A DNA stretch of 64,000 nucleotides. Source: an uncultured Lachnospiraceae bacterium. GTDB taxonomy: Bacteria > Bacillota > Clostridia > Lachnospirales > Lachnospiraceae. Both the position numbers and the translations under genes were made by a program. Under the pieces are notes generated by a model. That model had not been told where the DNA came from and did no database searches. It saw nothing but the letters and a program-made list of their open reading frames with translations. The DNA is taken from positions 49,086 through 113,085 of the forward strand of contig CAJUST010000006.1 in the NCBI GenBank assembly GCA_910589105.1, written 5' to 3'. Below are positions 43,707-52,325 of the stretch, in pieces. Each line of letters starts with the position of its first letter. Position 1 is the first letter of the stretch.

Positions 43707-46019
43707 ATGAAAAGATACATAGGCATATTGTTTTTTTTACTCTGCCTGCTTACTTCCCGCGCAGTTTTGGCGCAGACAGAGCAACAGGGCGTATGGGACG
43801 AACCGTTTGACGTACCGGAAATATCGGAAGAAATAGAAGCGCTGATTGGAGCGTCTAAGGATCAAAAGGCGGCTTTTGGCGAACGGCAAAAAGAAGAATT
43901 ATACCGTTTGTTAAAAAAAGACAAGGCTCTGCCTTTTGGGGAAGATGCAGAAAAGAAAAGTAAATACGATCCGAGGGAAACAGGAAATGTCACGCCGGTT
44001 AAGAATCAGCGTTCCAATACCTGCTGGGCATTTTCCACGCTTGCCGCAGGAGAACAGTCATTGCTTATGAAAGGCTATAAAGCTCCTGACAAGCTCGATT
44101 TATCGGAAGCCCATTTAGCTTATTTTTTTTATCATTCGACAGAAGATCCGTTAGGGCAAACGCAAGGTGACGGCAACCAGAATATTTCGTCTTCCAACTT
44201 TTTAGCAGTCGGCTCCAACACCATTTTTTCCACATTTGCTTTAGCAGGCTGGGTTGGCGCGGCAAGCGAATCAATCGCGCCATTTGAAGATCTAAACGCA
44301 GGTTCCATATATCCGGCTTCTTTAGCATATGCAGACGAAGCGCATTTGCAAAACGCCTATTGGATCAACTTTAAAGACACAGACGCCATAAACGTTATCA
44401 AACAAATGATACTAACATACGGCGCGGCGGCCATAAACCTCTATTTTAATTATGATTACCTAAACGAAACAAACGCCGCCTATTATTTTCCGTTAGACAG
44501 CAGCCAGCCCAATAACCATTCTGCCACAATCGTAGGTTGGGACGATGCCTATCCGAAAGAAAATTTCAACGAAACAAACCGGCCTAAAAACGATGGCGCA
44601 TGGATTATAAAAAACAGCTATGGAACAGACTGGGGAGACGGCGGATATTTTTATCTATCCTATGAAGACAGCGCAGTCCATTCTGAAAACACAAGCAAAA
44701 ACCGCGCAAGGGCATACATCTTCGATTTCGAGCCTGCAGGCAGCTATGACTATAATTATCAATACGACGGTTCCGCCGGAGCATATAACGCAACAAACAC
44801 AGAAAACCCCTGCACAAAAATCGAAAGCAAAGGCGCAATCGCAAACGTATATACAGTAGGGCAAAAATCCGGCGTCCAGACAGAAACGCTCCATGCCGTA
44901 TCTTTTGCGTTATTCGACACAGCCGTGTCCTATGAAATCCAGATCTACAAAAACCCCACAGATAGGGCAAATCCCGCTTCCGGCATTCCACAGCTTAAAA
45001 CCCCTGTAACAGGAAGCGTCAGCTATGCAGGATATTACACAATCCCCCTCCCCGTCCCAGTAGAGCTAAAGACGGGCGAAACCTTTTCCGTCGTCATTAC
45101 ACTTGAAAAAGAAAGCGGAGGGCAGATTGAATTTTTTGTGGATAAAAGCTATCAAAACGGAAACTGGGTATCTTTTACAAATGAAGTAAAATCAGGAGAA
45201 AGCTACCGATTGACGGCAAGCGGATGGGAAGACATGGCGGAATATGGAATGACGGCAAGAATCAAAGCGTTTACAAAAGCGGGCGAAACCGTTTTTGCGG
45301 AGTGGATTTCACTTGACGGCCTAGAGCGGGATTCTAATGGAACTTACAGTTTAGCAATCTGGCTAAATGATACATATACATTAAAGCCTGCCGTATTTCC
45401 GTCATCGGCGTCTCAGAGCTTAAGCTGGAGCGTATCTGACGCCTCCGTCCTCAGCATAGACGCATCTGGAACCATTATTCCGTCCAAAGCCGGAACTTCC
45501 ATTGTCACGGGGACCGCCACAGACGGCAGCGGCCGCCAAGTGACCTGCAGCGTAACCGTTATGCAAAAAGCCACGCAAATCCGGTTAAGCGCCTCAAAAC
45601 TGAAACTAAAAAAAGGAGAACAGGCAGTTCTAACCGTCCAACTTTTGCCGGCCGGGGCTGTTTCAGAAGAAATTCTTTTTCAATCCGACAGTAAAGCCGT
45701 AACTGTAGATGCATCGGGCGCGCTCACAGCCCAGAAAGAAGGCGAAGCAACCATTACAGCCTTCCTAAAATCCGACGCATCCATAGCCGCCTCCTGCAAA
45801 GTCACAGTCAGCGGCGCAGACAATAAAGAAAAACAAACCACTCCGGCAGCCCTAACCGCAAAACCAGAGGAAGCGGCTTTAGAACCAAACGGAACCCCGA
45901 AAGTAACCGCATCCAAAAGCGCAAAAACCGCTGATGTAACAGATAGGAATGCTGCCATCTGTATTCTGGCCTTATTTTTAGGAACCGCCCTAATACAAAA
46001 AAGCCGTGGAAAACTATAA
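43707..46019 (+). CDS. secreted papain-like (C1A) cysteine protease with Ig-like domains and C-terminal anchor
   Basis: 770 residues. Signal peptide (1-22), propeptide-like segment, then a C1A peptidase domain with catalytic Cys106 (NTCWAFST), His271 (NNHSATIVGW) and Asn303 (WIIKNSYGTDWGDGGYFYLSY). A lectin-like beta domain (about 335-525) follows, then two bacterial Ig-like (BIG2) repeats (about 530-700; VTGTATDGSGRQVTCSVTV, ATITAFLKSD), a Thr/Ala/Lys-rich linker and a last helix ICILALFLGTALI plus basic tail, giving a membrane or wall anchor. Probably digests host or bacterial surface proteins. Base use shifts toward C-rich codons in 44.3-46.0 kb compared with neighbours. Confidence 0.9.
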   Translation: MKRYIGILFFLLCLLTSRAVLAQTEQQGVWDEPFDVPEISEEIEALIGASKDQKAAFGERQKEELYRLLKKDKALPFGEDAEKKSKYDPRETGNVTPVKNQRSNTCWAFSTLAAGEQSLLMKGYKAPDKLDLSEAHLAYFFYHSTEDPLGQTQGDGNQNISSSNFLAVGSNTIFSTFALAGWVGAASESIAPFEDLNAGSIYPASLAYADEAHLQNAYWINFKDTDAINVIKQMILTYGAAAINLYFNYDYLNETNAAYYFPLDSSQPNNHSATIVGWDDAYPKENFNETNRPKNDGAWIIKNSYGTDWGDGGYFYLSYEDSAVHSENTSKNRARAYIFDFEPAGSYDYNYQYDGSAGAYNATNTENPCTKIESKGAIANVYTVGQKSGVQTETLHAVSFALFDTAVSYEIQIYKNPTDRANPASGIPQLKTPVTGSVSYAGYYTIPLPVPVELKTGETFSVVITLEKESGGQIEFFVDKSYQNGNWVSFTNEVKSGESYRLTASGWEDMAEYGMTARIKAFTKAGETVFAEWISLDGLERDSNGTYSLAIWLNDTYTLKPAVFPSSASQSLSWSVSDASVLSIDASGTIIPSKAGTSIVTGTATDGSGRQVTCSVTVMQKATQIRLSASKLKLKKGEQAVLTVQLLPAGAVSEEILFQSDSKAVTVDASGALTAQKEGEATITAFLKSDASIAASCKVTVSGADNKEKQTTPAALTAKPEEAALEPNGTPKVTASKSAKTADVTDRNAAICILALFLGTALIQKSRGKL

Positions 46020-46032
46020 AACAATTACGCTA

Positions 46033-46061
46033 TTGTGCAATAAAAAAATTTGTGCTACAAT
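46033..46061 (+). promoter_or_regulatory. sigma-A promoter upstream of carbamate kinase remnant and amidase
   Basis: TTGTGC (46033-46038), 17-bp spacer, TACAAT (46056-46061). It once served the kinase gene and may now drive the amidase gene at 46438. Confidence 0.6.
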
Positions 46062-46109
46062 TTCTTCGAAACAGCAAATCGCAGATCAGAGCTGAGGAGG
46101 AAAGCATCC

Positions 46110-46418
46110 ATGGGAAAGAAAAGGATTGTCATAGCATTAGGCCATGAAGCGCTAGACGTAATGCTGCCAGATTAGAAATCAGGGCAAAAAGTCTGCCTGT
46201 ATAATAAGTCAAAGGAACAGCCGTCAGATACGTTGACAGCCGCTTTCGCAAGGGTTTACATGGCAGAAGGGGAGTTTGAAAAGGGGATAATTCTGCCGGA
46301 AATTTAGGCGGCAGTGGATTTTATCGGGGATCTTGCAGGAAAGAAAGCGTTAATTATCCGGTTAGATCAGACAAAAGAGGCGATGGCGGGGACGACGGGA
46401 ACCGTGATTCACAATTAG
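46110..46418 (+). pseudogene. carbamate kinase remnant (arcC-like), internal deletion and two in-frame stops
   Basis: A good GAGGAGG site and an ATG at 46110 lead into GKKRIVIALGHEAL, the start of carbamate kinase (usually KRIVIALGGNAL). Reading on in the same frame there is a TAG at codon 22, another at about codon 66, and the protein's normal end: ARVYMAEGEFEKGIILPEI, then AAVDFIGDLAGKKALII, LDQTKEAMAGTTGTVI and a final TAG (46416-46418). The enzyme is normally about 310 residues; here only about 103 codons remain, so about 200 internal codons are gone. The glycine-rich ATP-site sequence near the start has also changed (GHEAL). It cannot encode an active kinase. No arcA or arcB lies nearby. 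Confidence 0.85.
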
Positions 46419-46437
46419 TTTTTAGGAAGGGATCAGA

Positions 46438-49419
46438 ATGAAAAGAATAAAAAGAATTGCTGCATGGATGCTCGTATGGGCGATGTTTCTTACGATTGGA
46501 AGCAATCCGTCTTTTGCGGCTATGGCAGAAGAACAACTGGTAAATTACCTTGTTGTGGAGGAGCCTGTGATCACAGGCGCAGGAACACAGACTATTATGA
46601 TTGGGATTGGAGACGGCAGCAGGGAGATAGAGACGGCGCTGCTTTCATACCGGAATACCGGGACAGACGAGAGATTTGAAACAGAGGCAAAAGAAATTTT
46701 AGGCGATTTTGTAATGTTTCAGATGGAATTTAAAGACGTGAGCCAAAATGGGGCGTACCGGCTGGATTCCATTTCTTATACGGCAGGGGGACAGGAGTAT
46801 TCGGCTTCTTTTGAAGAAATGGGAATAGAAGCGTCGTTTGGCGTAAATGAAATTGTGGAGAATGAGCCGGACGACGTGCTTTTAACGGACGAGGAATTAG
46901 AGGCTTTAGCGGCAGAAACGGAAGTGAATATTGTTTCTTTAGACGGCGAGGGGAAACCGGCGCAGGGTGAGACTTTAGAAGAAGCGATGGAGAGCGCAGG
47001 GTGTGAAACGTATGAGGAAGGCATGTCTGCTTTAAGAAAAGGAGCCAAGGACGGCGAAGTGGATGCGTCCGGCATGAGCAGCCTGATCGTCGTATTAGAT
47101 CCGGGGCATGGCGGTTCCGATCCGGGAACGCAGGCAAACGGGATTGTGGAAAAGACGGTAAACCTGAAAATAGCGCAATATTGTAAAGCGGAGCTGGAAG
47201 AATATGCAGGGCTTACGGTTTATATGACAAGGACAGACGATACCTATCTCTCTTTAGCGCAGCGCGCGCAAGTGGCAATCAACAAAAAGGCGAATGTGTT
47301 TGTCAGCCTGCATAACAATGCCAATACAAGCGCGGTTCCAAATGGGGCAAATGTCTATTATCCAAATTCCAATTACAATGCAAACTGCGGCGCTACGGGG
47401 CAGGCGTTAGCGTCTTCGATACTTTCGAAACTGACGGCGCTGGGGCTTGCAAGCGGCGGCATACATATCCGCAATTCAGAAAATGGCACGAAATATCCAG
47501 ATGGAAGCCTTGCGGATTATTACGGCGTAATTAAAAGATGTAAAGAAAATGGCATACCGGCATTAATTGTGGAACATGCGTTTGTCACAAATGCAAGCGA
47601 TGCGCAAAAATATCTGAGTACGGACGAACAGTTGAAAAAACTTGGCGTAGCCGATGCAACCGGAATCGCTGAATACTATGGGCTAAAGAAAGGGCTTGGC
47701 TTTAACAGCGTCCAGTCAAAAAGCAGCACGACTATGGAATTAAAGTGGACGCAGGTGGTTGGCGTAACTGGTTACTGCATATACCGAAGTGAATCAAGCG
47801 GTTCTGGATTTGAAGAAATTGCGCGCATTAAGCCGTCGACGGTGACGGTGTGGGAAGATAAAGAGCTTACGCCCGGAACCACCTATTATTATAAAATAAG
47901 GACTTACACGGAAAAAGGCACAGGCGTGAAATATGGAAAATACAGTACAGTTGTTTCCGCATCAACAATGTCAAGGCCGGGCATTTCTTCCATTAAATCG
48001 AAAAACAGCAAAGAGCTTGAAATTAGCTGGGCAACAATTAACAATGCGGCTAATTATGAGATTTACCGTTCGACGAAAAAGAATGGGACGTATAAAAAAA
48101 TTGCGACTGTTGCCGGAGTGAACCGGGTGAATTATGTTGACAGATCGGTAAAAGAAGGCAAAAAATATTACTATAAAATCCGCTCCATCGGTCAGGTGGA
48201 CAATACGACGATTTACAGTGATTACAGTGATCCTATGCCGGCGCGGACGGCGAAAAAGCCGGCGAATGTTTCGGTAAAATCGGAGGCTACTGACACGTTA
48301 AGGGTGTCATGGACGCCGGATACAAATGCTTCTGGTTACATTATTAAGCGAGCGGATTCGGCAAACGGCTCCTATAAGAAAGTCGGGACGGCAAGCGGCG
48401 GAGATTTAAAATACTTTGACGATAAAACGGTGAAGCCTTATCAGACCTATTATTATAAAGTTCAGGCATATAATTACAATAAGGACACAAAAGGATACAG
48501 TGATTACAGTGGTTCTGCCTATGGGAAAACAATAAAGAAAACTTCGATTACAAAAATAGTCAGCACATCGTCATCGAAACAGACGATTACTTGGAAAAAG
48601 GCGTCTGGGGTCAACGGCTATGTGATTTACCAGAGTGAGTCGAAAGATGGGAAATATAAGAAAATTAAGACGATTTCATCTGCAAATACGACTTCTTATA
48701 AAGTTACGGGATTAACGCCGGGCGTGAAATATTACTATAAAGTGCGGACGAGGAAGAAAGAAAAAGGCAAAACGGAATATGGCTCTTATTCGAAACCCCG
48801 TTATTCATGGGCAGGGAAAAAAGCGAAAGTGACGTCCGTGCAGGGAAGTACGGGAAGCAGCCTTACAGTATTTTGGAATCCGGTGAAAGGGGCTGAGAAA
48901 TACGATATTTACCGCGCTTCTTCAGAAAAAGGGACGTACAAAAAAATCGCTTCTGTTTCTAAATCAGACGTAAGCTATACAGATAAGAAGCTGAAAATGA
49001 AAGCGGTCTACTATTACAAAGTGGAAGCATTTGTCAAAGGATATAAAGCAACCGGAACCAGCGGCATGAGCAAAGCGGCATCTGGTTCCCCGCTGTCTTC
49101 CACAATTATTACTTCCGCCATTTCAAATGCGCAAGGGCAGATAGAACTTACATGGAATCCCGTAAAAGACATTAGCGGCTATCAGATTTACCGGAGCGTG
49201 ACGCCGGACAGCGGATATGCGCTGATTGCTACGGTTTCTGATCCAAATATGTCCAAATATACAGATGCTTCGGCAGCGGCGGGAGCGAAGTATTATTACA
49301 AGATTGCCATTTTCGGCGTATATAATAATCAGACGATATATGGAGATGCTTCTGCGGCAGTGGCTGTTTCTTTGCCATTACCGGCGGCAGTGGCATTGGC
49401 AAAACCATTATTTGAATGA
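46438..49419 (+). CDS. secreted N-acetylmuramoyl-L-alanine amidase with six FN3-like domains
   Basis: 993 residues. Signal peptide (1-28), an N-terminal beta domain (about 35-200), Amidase_3 domain (about 217-410) with zinc ligands His224 (DPGHGG), Glu238 (GIVEKTVN), His292 (VSLHNNAN) and catalytic Glu379 (LIVEHAF), then six FN3-like repeats of about 95 residues each, all with the pattern W-x-x-V-x-x-x-x-G-Y-x-I-Y-R-S and TYYYKVRA. It cleaves the bond between MurNAc and the stem peptide. The next gene encodes a glucosaminidase with the same repeats, so the two probably act together on the wall. Confidence 0.93.
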   Translation: MKRIKRIAAWMLVWAMFLTIGSNPSFAAMAEEQLVNYLVVEEPVITGAGTQTIMIGIGDGSREIETALLSYRNTGTDERFETEAKEILGDFVMFQMEFKDVSQNGAYRLDSISYTAGGQEYSASFEEMGIEASFGVNEIVENEPDDVLLTDEELEALAAETEVNIVSLDGEGKPAQGETLEEAMESAGCETYEEGMSALRKGAKDGEVDASGMSSLIVVLDPGHGGSDPGTQANGIVEKTVNLKIAQYCKAELEEYAGLTVYMTRTDDTYLSLAQRAQVAINKKANVFVSLHNNANTSAVPNGANVYYPNSNYNANCGATGQALASSILSKLTALGLASGGIHIRNSENGTKYPDGSLADYYGVIKRCKENGIPALIVEHAFVTNASDAQKYLSTDEQLKKLGVADATGIAEYYGLKKGLGFNSVQSKSSTTMELKWTQVVGVTGYCIYRSESSGSGFEEIARIKPSTVTVWEDKELTPGTTYYYKIRTYTEKGTGVKYGKYSTVVSASTMSRPGISSIKSKNSKELEISWATINNAANYEIYRSTKKNGTYKKIATVAGVNRVNYVDRSVKEGKKYYYKIRSIGQVDNTTIYSDYSDPMPARTAKKPANVSVKSEATDTLRVSWTPDTNASGYIIKRADSANGSYKKVGTASGGDLKYFDDKTVKPYQTYYYKVQAYNYNKDTKGYSDYSGSAYGKTIKKTSITKIVSTSSSKQTITWKKASGVNGYVIYQSESKDGKYKKIKTISSANTTSYKVTGLTPGVKYYYKVRTRKKEKGKTEYGSYSKPRYSWAGKKAKVTSVQGSTGSSLTVFWNPVKGAEKYDIYRASSEKGTYKKIASVSKSDVSYTDKKLKMKAVYYYKVEAFVKGYKATGTSGMSKAASGSPLSSTIITSAISNAQGQIELTWNPVKDISGYQIYRSVTPDSGYALIATVSDPNMSKYTDASAAAGAKYYYKIAIFGVYNNQTIYGDASAAVAVSLPLPAAVALAKPLFE

Positions 49420-49437
49420 AATTGATAGGAGATTGAG

Positions 49438-51138
49438 ATGAGAAAAATATGGAATTTATGCTTTCTGCTGTGCAGCGCTTTATTTTTCGTAATCTGCGGG
49501 CCAAATCAATCGTATGCGGCTTCTGCGTCTGCGGCGGCAGTGTCCAGTAACAAAATTGAAGTCAGATGGAATCCGGTGGAAGGAGCGGGCAGTTACGCTG
49601 TCTATAGAAGCAGTTCGTCTGCAGGCTCATTTCAAAAAATGACGGAAACCTCAGCTACTGTCTATAAAGATTCGGCAATCCGTCCGGCGGCCAATTATTA
49701 TTACCGTATTGTGCCGATTCAGGCAGGGACGGGGCAGGAGATGGAAACGGCCGATGCGGCGGTAAAGGCAAAAACGCCCGCAAAGACTTCGATTGACAGA
49801 ATTTTAGTGAAATCAGCATCTAAAATTAAAATTACATGGAGCGCATCGGCAGGCAGCAGCGGCTATCAGGTATTTCGTTCCGAAAGCGCAGCAGGTACAT
49901 ATTCAGAGATTGCCCGTATTGATGATAAAACAAACTGCTCGTTTACGGATACACAGGTAAAGCCGGGGAAAACATATTATTACAAAATCCGCCCAACCAA
50001 CAAAAACCATACAGGATACGGCTCTTATTCCGAAGAAATGCGGGGAAGGACGATTGGGCAGGTGAAAATTATTTCCATACGTTCTTTATCATCTAATAAA
50101 ATGGAAATTTGCTGGAAAAAAGTAAACAATGCGATAAATTATGAAGTTTACCGCAGTACAAGCCAAAACGGCAATTACAAGAAAATCGCCACATTAAAAA
50201 GCGGAACAAGGAAATACACAGATCAGAGCGTCAAAAGCGGCAAAAAATACTACTACAAAGTCGTTGCGGCAGGCAAATTTGACGGAAACCGGATTACGGG
50301 TGGATTTTCTGAGGCGGCGGCGTTCCGCGCGTTACAGCAGGTAAGGATTTCTTCTGTAAAAGTGACGACAGATGGCGGGCTTAAAATTAAATGGAGCAAG
50401 GTGGCGGGCGCGACAAGGTATAAAATATACCGAGCATCGTCAAAAACAGGTTCCTATAAGAAAATTGCGACAGTAAAAGGCGCATCCGTTTTAAACTATA
50501 CGGATACAAAAGTAATATCAGGAAAGACTTATTATTATAAAGTTCAGGCGTATTCCGACAATAACGGGGTGGTTATTGCAGGAAGCGGAAACCGTTCCGA
50601 TGCAAAGGGCGCGTCTACCGGCTACTCCATAATGGGGGAAACGACCGTTACGGCGGAGCAGATGGCGGCTCTGTATAAATCTTCCGGCAAAAAATATCCG
50701 GCGGATGTTTATAAAGATAAGGGCGCGAAAAATATCTTAAAATTCTGTGAGATTGTCATTGAAGAAAGTGAAGCGGAAGGCGTCCGCGCAGAGGTGATTT
50801 TTGCCCAAGTCTGTCTGGAGACGGGATATTTATCTTTTGGCGGGCAGGTAAGCCCATACCAGTGCAATTTTTCCGGCATTGGCGCAACTGACGACGGAGC
50901 GGCGGGAGCGACGTTTCCTGACGTAAGGACAGGGCTTCGCGCGCAGGTGCAGCATTTAAAGGGATACGCTTCTACGGAAGACTTAAATCAGGCATGCGTC
51001 GATCCAAGATTTTCCTATCTTGCATACAAGCGCGGCATTGCAAAGAATGTTCAGGATTTAGGAGCCGGCAACTGGGCGACAGATCCGGCATATGCGATGA
51101 AGCTGATGACCCTGATAAAGAAAATGAAAGCCTATTAA
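49438..51138 (+). CDS. secreted endo-beta-N-acetylglucosaminidase with four FN3-like domains
   Basis: 566 residues. Signal peptide (1-28, ending QSYAASA), four FN3-like repeats (about 30-395), then a C-terminal glucosaminidase domain (about 400-566): ILKFCEIVIEESEAEGVRAEVIFAQVCLETGYLSFGG with the likely catalytic Glu in the LETGYL motif, then FSGIGATDDG and RAQVQHLKGYAS. It cuts GlcNAc-MurNAc bonds of peptidoglycan. It starts 18 bp after the amidase gene, with a good site (AGGAGA), so the two form one operon. A small hairpin (AACGGC/GCCGTT, 51137-51152) follows the stop but has no T tail. Confidence 0.9.
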   Translation: MRKIWNLCFLLCSALFFVICGPNQSYAASASAAAVSSNKIEVRWNPVEGAGSYAVYRSSSSAGSFQKMTETSATVYKDSAIRPAANYYYRIVPIQAGTGQEMETADAAVKAKTPAKTSIDRILVKSASKIKITWSASAGSSGYQVFRSESAAGTYSEIARIDDKTNCSFTDTQVKPGKTYYYKIRPTNKNHTGYGSYSEEMRGRTIGQVKIISIRSLSSNKMEICWKKVNNAINYEVYRSTSQNGNYKKIATLKSGTRKYTDQSVKSGKKYYYKVVAAGKFDGNRITGGFSEAAAFRALQQVRISSVKVTTDGGLKIKWSKVAGATRYKIYRASSKTGSYKKIATVKGASVLNYTDTKVISGKTYYYKVQAYSDNNGVVIAGSGNRSDAKGASTGYSIMGETTVTAEQMAALYKSSGKKYPADVYKDKGAKNILKFCEIVIEESEAEGVRAEVIFAQVCLETGYLSFGGQVSPYQCNFSGIGATDDGAAGATFPDVRTGLRAQVQHLKGYASTEDLNQACVDPRFSYLAYKRGIAKNVQDLGAGNWATDPAYAMKLMTLIKKMKAY

Positions 51139-51166
51139 CGGCAAAAGCCGTTGTGGAGGAACCGTT

Positions 51167-52051
51167 ATGTCTGGTAAAAAGAAACAGGAAATTGAGTTTC
51201 AATATTATGAGATTCCGCCCGGGGAGCGTCTTTTGGCAGTGTCGGGCAGAGAACTAGATGTGGCGGCGAATAAACAGCATTTCCATAATCTAATGGAAAT
51301 TGGATACTGCGAGTCAGGTTCCGGGGAGATTATGTTCCATGGGAAGAAAATGCCTTACAGACAGGGAATTGTTACAGTGGTTCCGCCCAATTTCCCTCAT
51401 GCCGTTTATGCTGCCCAAAACAGGCAGGAATGGGAATATCTGTTTATAAATCCAGAGAGGATTTTGGCAGAATCCTATCCGGACAATCCAATGTTTGTAA
51501 AGCGTATTTTGGATTTGGTAAACCAGAAAGAGCAATATTATACGGCAGGCGGGAAGAATCCGCTTGCCGTATTAATCTGTATGATCGTAGAGGAAGCGAA
51601 AAGGAAAGGCAGTTATTCCGGCGAGTATATCCGAGGGCTTTTGCTGGCCGCGCTAATTACGGTTGCACGGGGAGGCATGGAGGTCGTAGGAATTACTCCG
51701 GACTATGAAAAACGCAGTGGAATCGGACAGATAGCCAAAGCATTGGAATATATTGATAAAAATTATATGGAACATATCAAAATGAAAGTCTTGGCGGATT
51801 CCTGCAATTTGAGTGAAACGCACTTCCGCCGCCTGTTTGCGGAATATATGAATATGGCTCCGCTTTCTTATATTAATCTGGTGCGGGTGCAGCAGGCATG
51901 CAGCCTGATACAGAAGACGCGGTATTCCATGGAAGAAGTGGCGGAACGCGTCGGTTACCCCTCTGTTTCGACATTTAACCGCAATTTTCGGAAAGTTATC
52001 GGCACATCACCGTATCAATTTAAAAAAAGTGGTGAGGATTACCAAAAATAG
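51167..52051 (+). CDS. AraC-family transcriptional regulator
   Basis: 294 residues. N-terminal cupin sensor domain (about 20-110) with HFHNLMEIGYCESGSGEIMFHGK; C-terminal double helix-turn-helix (about 190-290) with MKVLADSCNLSETHFRRLF and VAERVGYPSVSTFNRNFRKVIGTSPYQFKK. Regulators of this type bind a sugar and switch on a neighbouring uptake operon. The ABC importer genes lie just downstream behind their own promoter, so they are the probable target. GTGGAGG ribosome site at normal spacing. Confidence 0.92.
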   Translation: MSGKKKQEIEFQYYEIPPGERLLAVSGRELDVAANKQHFHNLMEIGYCESGSGEIMFHGKKMPYRQGIVTVVPPNFPHAVYAAQNRQEWEYLFINPERILAESYPDNPMFVKRILDLVNQKEQYYTAGGKNPLAVLICMIVEEAKRKGSYSGEYIRGLLLAALITVARGGMEVVGITPDYEKRSGIGQIAKALEYIDKNYMEHIKMKVLADSCNLSETHFRRLFAEYMNMAPLSYINLVRVQQACSLIQKTRYSMEEVAERVGYPSVSTFNRNFRKVIGTSPYQFKKSGEDYQK

Positions 52052-52120
52052 AATGATAATTTTCCATATTTTGAATTTTAAATGGTTGAAATGCACAAAA
52101 ATAATAATAATTTTTGTATA

Positions 52121-52166
52121 AAAAGCAGATTTTATTTTCACTATAGTTGAATCTGCTTTTTTTTTG
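52121..52166 (+). terminator. intrinsic terminator after the araC-type gene
   Basis: 11-bp stem AAAAGCAGATT (52121-52131) with AATCTGCTTTT (52150-52160), followed by TTTTT. Confidence 0.88.
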
Positions 52167-52177
52167 GTTGAATTTGC

Positions 52178-52207
52178 TTGCATTTTGAGCGTAAAAGTTG
52201 GTATAAT
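52178..52207 (+). promoter_or_regulatory. promoter of the ABC importer operon, extended -10
   Basis: TTGCAT (52178-52183), 18-bp spacer, TATAAT (52202-52207) preceded by TGG, an extended -10. The transcript begins near 52214. Confidence 0.8.
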
Positions 52208-52256
52208 GCACATATAAACGAAATGGAAATAGGTTATGTGTACAGCACATACATAA

Positions 52257-52270
52257 CATCTGGCCAGATG
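52257..52270. promoter_or_regulatory. 14-bp perfect palindrome, possible operator in ABC leader
   Basis: CATCTGGCCAGATG is its own reverse complement and lies about 45 bp downstream of the predicted transcription start, a position where bound protein would block elongation. AraC proteins usually bind direct repeats, so another regulator (for instance LacI type) is possible. Confidence 0.4.
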
Positions 52271-52325
52271 GTTTTTAAATTTCCTGTTTATGACTCAACA
52301 AAGTTTTTTTTGGGAGGAAACAAGA

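Noticed and set aside
46110..46418. In-frame TAG codons read through (pyrrolysine or suppressor) in the kinase ORF
   Set aside because: About 200 internal residues including catalytic parts are missing, so read-through would still give no enzyme; many other genes here end normally in TAG.
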